Shown here: piece after piece, positions 59,913 through 64,000 of the stretch
How positions within the stretch are numbered: position 1 is the stretch's first letter
Layout: the number at the start of each line of letters is the position of its first letter
Source of the DNA: Streptomyces aquilus
GTDB taxonomy: Bacteria > Actinomycetota > Actinomycetes > Streptomycetales > Streptomycetaceae
DNA length: 64,000 nt
Direction: 5' to 3'
NCBI RefSeq assembly: GCF_003955715.1
Contig: NZ_CP034463.1
Location: forward strand, 6,076,001-6,140,000
Made by a program: the position numbers and the translations under genes
Notes under the pieces: generated by a model
The model's database searches: none
What the model saw: the letters and a program-made list of their open reading frames with translations, nothing else
What the model was told of the DNA's origin: nothing

Positions 59913-61426
59913 CACGGCCTCGGGCAGACGAATGGGCGGTTATCGGCGAGTCGTCGGACCCTGTTCCGGGTGATCCGGAAGAGATCGCCAGCCTCGGCCG
60001 AGCGTTACGGAAGACCGCTGAGACCATCAGGAAGCAGGCGGACGAGATCAAGGCCCTCTCGTCTGTCGATTCCTGGAAGGGCAAGACGGCAGACGCGTTC
60101 CGCGATGAGGCAGAGGAAGCCGAGGGCAAGCTGCGGAAGGCGCTCAAGCGCTATGACGCCGCCGCGGACGCCCTCGGTGAGAAGGTGGTCGACGGCGGCT
60201 GCTTCGTCGAGTACGCCTCGGAACTCCATCGCGCTCAGACAATGGCCGACAAGGCGCTTCGTGATGCACAGGCAGCCCACGACGAGCATCAGTCGAGCGG
60301 AAGTGCCATCGAAAAGCTGCCAAAGGACACGGCAGACGACGATCCTCAGCGGAAGAGGCTGGAGAAGCGTCAGGAGGCGGCGACTACGGCGCTGGAGCGC
60401 GCCAAGAAGGATCTGGAAGCGGCGAAGGATGTGCGAGATGCCGCAGCCCAAAGGGCGCGTGACTCCATCCGGTTCGCCATCGACCACGATGGTTTGAAAG
60501 ACGGCACGTGGGACAAGTTCAAGGACTGGGTCCACGACAACGCCGGTTGGATACAGACTGTCCTCGACATTTCAGGTTGGGTCGCTACCGTTTGCGGCAC
60601 TCTGGCTCTACTGGTGGGCTGGATTCCAGTCATCGGGCAGGCGCTAGCAGGAATTCTCGGCACCATCGCACTCATCGCGACCCTGGTGTCTCTGGTTGGC
60701 CACACCCTTATGGCGCTGGCTGGTGAAGGAAGCTGGTTCGATGTCGCTCTCGACATCGTCGGTATCGCCACGCTCGGCATTGGCCGAGGCGCCCTTGCGG
60801 GAGCCAAGGCATCGTCGGGAGCTGCTCAGGCCCTTGGCCGTTCGGCAGCCAAGAAGGCTCTGATGCAGGGAGTCAAGGCGAAACCCGGTACAGCGGCGTA
60901 CAACAGAGCGGTCAACAGGGCAGCCAGGAAAGCCAACGAGCTCAGCGGTGGCGCCTACCGCGGCAAGGCAGCCGCCGAAGCAATCGCCAAGGCGCCGAAG
61001 GGCTGGTTCCCAGGTGCTCAGCGAGTAGCGGACGCCTTTAATCCGAAGATGATTTTCAAGGACTCAGTAGATGGGCTCAAAGGCGCAAAGGATCTGACCT
61101 GGAGCAATGTCCGGAAACTCGGCCAAGCCGATACATGGGCAGGGGCCAAACCACTGACTGACCCCGACCTTGCCGCCGCAGGTAAGGGCCTCGATCGGAT
61201 GTCCGATGCGCTGCGGGCTGACAGCACGGTCAAGGGAGCGACCGATGTGTTCCAGACTCAGACTCGGATCTGGGCCGGCTCGACTGCCATTGCGTCGACC
61301 ACGGATGCGCTCGACAAGGGGGAGATCACGGGCTGGGTCGGTGACCGCGTCGGGATTCAGGGGCTGGATGACGGCGTCTGGTCGGCTACCGGGATCAAGG
61401 ACGCCACGACGACGAGTGACGGGTGA
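59909..61426 (+). CDS. Large WXG-domain protein, probable type VII substrate
   Basis: A 505-residue protein. The WXG turn is SWKGKTADAFRDE (Trp56, Gly58), in a long helical N-terminal domain (residues 1-190) with charged coiled-coil stretches. Residues 212-270 hold a hydrophobic segment set (WVATVCGTLALLVGWIPVIG and AGILGTIALIATLVSLVG) like the pore or membrane-insertion segments of polymorphic effectors. The last 230 residues are Ala/Lys/Gly-rich with no catalytic motif I know. GTG overlaps the preceding stop. Codon use here is less GC-biased than in flanking genes. It is the best candidate for the exported effector of this locus. Confidence 0.8.
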   Translation: MTRPRADEWAVIGESSDPVPGDPEEIASLGRALRKTAETIRKQADEIKALSSVDSWKGKTADAFRDEAEEAEGKLRKALKRYDAAADALGEKVVDGGCFVEYASELHRAQTMADKALRDAQAAHDEHQSSGSAIEKLPKDTADDDPQRKRLEKRQEAATTALERAKKDLEAAKDVRDAAAQRARDSIRFAIDHDGLKDGTWDKFKDWVHDNAGWIQTVLDISGWVATVCGTLALLVGWIPVIGQALAGILGTIALIATLVSLVGHTLMALAGEGSWFDVALDIVGIATLGIGRGALAGAKASSGAAQALGRSAAKKALMQGVKAKPGTAAYNRAVNRAARKANELSGGAYRGKAAAEAIAKAPKGWFPGAQRVADAFNPKMIFKDSVDGLKGAKDLTWSNVRKLGQADTWAGAKPLTDPDLAAAGKGLDRMSDALRADSTVKGATDVFQTQTRIWAGSTAIASTTDALDKGEITGWVGDRVGIQGLDDGVWSATGIKDATTTSDG

Positions 61427-61519
61427 GCAGGTGGCGCTGACCAGTCGCTTGTCCTGCGGCGGATCGTTCGAGAATGCATGGGGCAAGATGTGAATCGAGC
61501 CGACGACAACGGAGCCACT

Positions 61520-62164
61520 GTGACCTTGCCCACAAACAGCGGCATCGCACCGCCCGCTGATTACCGACTCCTCCTGCCCGAGGGGTGGTTTCGCGTAAAC
61601 ATCGACCCGGAGCAGCGTGAGGCTTCGGTCAGTGCCCTGGTCAACCGCCAGTTCGAGGGCACGGACAACGCCCCGCACATCAAGCGGCAGCTGCGCGAGG
61701 AGCTTTTGGCTCAGGCAACCGCGGCGTTCAATGCTGGAGGCCTGGAGCTGTACCTCAGCCTGCAGCAGGCGGGGCCGCTCACCATCCCGGCCTCCCTCCT
61801 GATCACACTGCTGCCGCCCACGAGCGGCGGCAAGGCGCTGACCGCAGAGAGCATCGCGGCTCGCCTCTCCGCGGACAGTGACGTTGCCGTCTCGGTCGTC
61901 GAGCTGTCCGCAGGCACGGCGGTTCGAACCCGAAGGATGATGGGGCAGCCGGATCGATCTGCTCCGCCCGGTGTTCCAGGAACCCCCGACGAAGCACTCC
62001 CGTCCGTCACACTGGATTACCAACTGCCCGTGCCGGCGACGGGCGCGCACCTGCTGCTGACCTTCTCCACCCCGTTGGTACAGATCGCGGACGCGATGGT
62101 CGAGCTCTTCGATGCGGTGGCCGCTTCGCTGAGGTGGACGGAAGGTGGTAGCGCTCATGAGTGA
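61520..62164 (+). CDS. Hypothetical protein 1 of a three-member family (possible T7 accessory)
   Basis: A 214-residue soluble protein. It begins MTLPTNSGIAPPADYRLLLP, then EGWFRVNID, a layout like the first strand and turn of Mog1/PsbP-like folds. A LELYLSLQQAGPLTIPASLL strand pair and a C-terminal TGAHLLLTFSTPLVQIADAM plus VELFDAVAASLRW follow. GTG 61520 has GGAG five bases upstream; ATG 61478 is an in-frame alternative. It lies 93 bp after the effector candidate and overlaps the next gene by 8 bp. It is weakly similar to the proteins at 62157 and 62790. Function unknown. Confidence 0.65.
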   Translation: MTLPTNSGIAPPADYRLLLPEGWFRVNIDPEQREASVSALVNRQFEGTDNAPHIKRQLREELLAQATAAFNAGGLELYLSLQQAGPLTIPASLLITLLPPTSGGKALTAESIAARLSADSDVAVSVVELSAGTAVRTRRMMGQPDRSAPPGVPGTPDEALPSVTLDYQLPVPATGAHLLLTFSTPLVQIADAMVELFDAVAASLRWTEGGSAHE

Positions 62165-62750
62165 CATCACCGCCTGCGGCATCGTCTGCCCCACTGACTG
62201 GGTGCCTCTCCCGCTCGAGCCTGCGGACGACGTGAAGGGCTGGGCCAAGAGCACTGCGGACGAGTTGCGTGAACGCGGCAAAGCGGCGGGCTACGAGCTG
62301 GACAAACGAACGCTCCGCAAGGACCTGCGGGCCAAGGCCGAAGACAGTCGTAGCCGCGAGCCCTTTTATGCTTTCGCTTTCTACCCCGATGGATTCGATA
62401 CCGCTCTCGCGATCCTGGAAGTCGACCTGATTCACCCGGACCAAACGGTGCCGAAGATCACCCTCGACTGGCTGGCCGAGACCTTCAGCGCGCACGACTT
62501 CGGTCCACCTCAGATCTCGCACACAGAACTGCCGATCGGTCCGGCTGTGCGGCTGCGGCAGAATTTCGCCGCCGACGATCCACCGGCCGGAGGTGCGGGA
62601 ATCCTGATGGAAACCGTCACGTACGGAATCCTGCCCGCTGGCGCGGAGAGCGCCGTCATGCTTCTCATGTCGTGGACCGTTCCTGGCCTCGCCGAGGAGT
62701 TGGAGGAAGCCGCGGACAGTATCGTTCGGACGCTGACAGTGGATTTCTGA
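62157..62750 (+). CDS. Hypothetical protein 2 of a three-member family
   Basis: A 197-residue soluble protein. It starts MSDITACGIVCPTDWVPLPL, with the same P-x-x-W-x-x-LP opening as its neighbour, followed by a long charged helix (DELRERGKAAGYELDKRTLR). A strand pair FYAFAFYPDGFDTALAILEV and a C-terminal SAVMLLMSWTVPGLAEELEE with IVRTLTV complete the pattern shared with proteins 1 and 3. It overlaps protein 1 by 8 bp, so the two are coupled. Its end faces protein 3 across 39 bp. Function unknown. Confidence 0.65.
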   Translation: MSDITACGIVCPTDWVPLPLEPADDVKGWAKSTADELRERGKAAGYELDKRTLRKDLRAKAEDSRSREPFYAFAFYPDGFDTALAILEVDLIHPDQTVPKITLDWLAETFSAHDFGPPQISHTELPIGPAVRLRQNFAADDPPAGGAGILMETVTYGILPAGAESAVMLLMSWTVPGLAEELEEAADSIVRTLTVDF

Positions 62751-62789
62751 CGACCAGTTGGGGTGGGACGACGTGATCAGGTACGAGTC

Positions 62790-63458
62790 CTAGGCGTCGG
62801 CGGCCAACGGCGACTCGAAGCTCGTGAGTTCGGCGATCTGGCGCAGGATCTCTCGGTACTGCTCGCGTCGTTCCACCGCTGTCGTACTCAACATCAGGAC
62901 TGCCATGCGCCTGCAGTCCGGGTGGGGGAGGTAAGCGAAGATCTGGAGCAGAGGGGTCGGCGGGAGACCGGACTCGGTCCTCGGTACGCGTACCGTCTCC
63001 CCCATCGAGGAGGGGCCGCTGGGCAGGTCCAGATACTCGATATGGGAGTGCTCGTCGCTTGTCGCTACCGCCCGTGCCGCGCTCACGGACCGTGGAGCCC
63101 AAGCGATGTCTCGCCAGGACACGGTGAACAGGGAATGAAGAGTGGCACCGTTTCCCCCCTCGACATCGTCGCGATGGACCCCCAATGAGCAATGGACCGT
63201 TCCCACCTCGCGCAGGGCGCGCAGGAGTTGCTGGCCCGACGCCAACTGGGCCATGAACTGCTGCCGGGTGAGGTCGTCCGGAATGGCTGCCACCAGCGGA
63301 CCGAGTGTTTCCCGTAGCCGATCTGCTTCAGCGGAGACGGGGGGAGCGAGCAGAACGTCGATCGGCAACTCGGTGAAACCGCCCGGCACTGCGAACCAGA
63401 TGCCGGTGTCGGGGGCATTGACGGAGTCGTCGACGATGACGCGGGGTGTTGTGTCCAT
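62790..63458 (-). CDS. Hypothetical protein 3 of a three-member family
   Basis: A 222-residue soluble protein on the opposite strand. GIWFAVPGGFTELPIDVLLA opens it, echoing LLPEGWFRVNID of protein 1. A helix RQQFMAQLASGQQLLRALRE precedes the strand pair GTVHCSLGVHRDDVEGG, and it ends in MAVLMLSTTAVERREQYREI then LRQIAELTSF, again like protein 1 and 2. The start is ATG 63458. It lies 30 bp after the leftward membrane-protein gene and is probably cotranscribed with it. Function unknown. Confidence 0.65.
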   Translation of the reverse strand: MDTTPRVIVDDSVNAPDTGIWFAVPGGFTELPIDVLLAPPVSAEADRLRETLGPLVAAIPDDLTRQQFMAQLASGQQLLRALREVGTVHCSLGVHRDDVEGGNGATLHSLFTVSWRDIAWAPRSVSAARAVATSDEHSHIEYLDLPSGPSSMGETVRVPRTESGLPPTPLLQIFAYLPHPDCRRMAVLMLSTTAVERREQYREILRQIAELTSFESPLAADA

Positions 63459-63488
63459 TGGCTTTCCGGAAGCGAAGTGAGTCGGGAA

Positions 63489-64000
63489 TCAGGAGCCCGC
63501 CGGGCGGACGCCCGCACGGCGCCCGCGCTCGATGTCCTCGGCCGTTGCTCCCCAGCCGGCGAGGGACCGACGGCCTCCGTCGGCGTCGATCTGCTGGCTG
63601 AGGAACCGGAAGCGGCGTGGCGCCGAACCGTCAGCGGTGGGGGCGGCGATCACGCCGATGAAGCGGGGGTCCCCTGAGAGCCACACAACGCCGATCTGGG
63701 CCTTCAGCTCCGCTGTCGCGCGCGGGGCCATGCGCCGGTGCCACCAGCCCACTCCCCAGTGCCGGGGGAACACCATCGGCAGTTCTTCGTCCGGGCGGGC
63801 AGGGTTCGGAAATTCGAACCATCCGTACTGCCTGCCGGCGACGTCGGTACGGTCGGCGAGCCCGTGCTTGGCCTCCCGGTACAGGCGCCACGGGTACTCC
63901 CGCAGCACGCGCTGGATGCGGAGGAGAACAGGGAAGACGAAGAGCTGGATGAAGGCCCGATAGAAGCTGTAGATCAGGAATGGCACGAAAAGAAGGGTGT
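63489..64000 (-). CDS. Membrane-associated hypothetical protein, truncated by the window end
   Basis: The frame is open to the right edge; a GTG at 63986 would give 165 residues, but codons upstream (TLLF) continue the hydrophobic start, so the true start may lie outside. An N-terminal hydrophobic/amphipathic segment FLIYSFYRAFIQLFVFPVLL is followed by a soluble domain with WFEFPNPARPDEELPMVF and PRHWGVGWWHRRMAP. No named family is recognised. It is the first gene of the leftward unit that includes protein 3. Placed in the type VII locus, it could be an additional component or an immunity-type protein. Confidence 0.6.
   Translation of the reverse strand, partial: TLLFVPFLIYSFYRAFIQLFVFPVLLRIQRVLREYPWRLYREAKHGLADRTDVAGRQYGWFEFPNPARPDEELPMVFPRHWGVGWWHRRMAPRATAELKAQIGVVWLSGDPRFIGVIAAPTADGSAPRRFRFLSQQIDADGGRRSLAGWGATAEDIERGRRAGVRPAGS

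Noticed and set aside
61921..61932. tRNA T-loop-like GGTTCGAACCCG
   Set aside because: It is within a coding gene in frame, and no anticodon or acceptor stem could be built around it.

Overview
The window is very GC-rich, has strong G/C bias at third codon positions, uses many GTG starts (and one TTG) after GGAGG-type ribosome binding sites, and carries families typical of actinomycetes: DUF397 with a Scr1/DUF5753 regulator, a futalosine menaquinone pathway, system II cytochrome c maturation and a type VII secretion ATPase. This is a Streptomyces chromosome or a very close relative. The order hemL - histidine phosphatase - resA/ccdA/resB/ccsB - mqnL/P/M/E - csp - mqnA - kinase - EccC matches, from memory, a conserved part of the Streptomyces core. 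Several insertions interrupt it. No rRNA, tRNA, CRISPR array, IS element or prophage was recognised.

Layout. (1) 1-4.9 kb: a DUF3040 membrane protein, a SRPBCC protein, then an arsenic island: an arsT remnant, arsC, arsR1, a MIP-family channel, arsR2 and arsO. It has two distinct sets of palindromic ArsR-type operators. (2) 4.9-13.5 kb: two small hypotheticals, hemL, a phosphatase, a NodB-like lipoprotein, and the resA-ccdA-resB-ccsB operon. (3) 13.5-24.6 kb: an Fe(II)/2OG-type oxygenase and a fungal-type cytosine deaminase divergent from a PucR regulator, a transglutaminase-like protein, argG with ATGCA repeats in its promoter, a quinone reductase with a divergent HTH regulator, an NCS1 purine/cytosine permease, an EamA transporter and a LysR regulator. 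(4) 24.6-30.6 kb: mqnL-mqnP-mqnM, an Lrp regulator, mqnE, UdgX and a DUF4229 protein. (5) 30.6-39.2 kb: a sigma factor with an overlapping partner gene, TetR, a beta-repeat protein, a MaoC/FabG4/thiolase lipid cluster and an acyl-CoA ligase. (6) 39.2-49.3 kb, accessory: a PIG-L deacetylase, a large NACHT-HEAT NTPase, a DUF397 / DUF5753 / GHKL ATPase triad, LysR, DUF6817, a Tat-exported flavoprotein and a methyltransferase. (7) 49.3-52.3 kb: azlCD with a divergent XRE-cupin regulator, a cold-shock protein and mqnA. (8) 52.4-64 kb: a membrane Ser/Thr kinase, a three-ATPase EccC, two Esx-like small proteins, a WXG effector-like protein with a hydrophobic core, three weakly similar ~200-residue proteins and a truncated membrane protein.

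How parts work together. ArsC should make arsenite, which could leave through the channel, while two ArsR repressors read different operators and a remnant of the thioredoxin reductase gene follows arsC. MqnA and MqnE start the futalosine route and MqnP, MqnL and MqnM fit its later steps, although the loci are about 22 kb apart. The resA-ccdA-resB-ccsB set matures c-type cytochromes for the same respiratory chain. The two most novel-looking loci are the NACHT-HEAT gene beside the WhiJ-like triad, and the 52-64 kb type VII locus with its three related small proteins.
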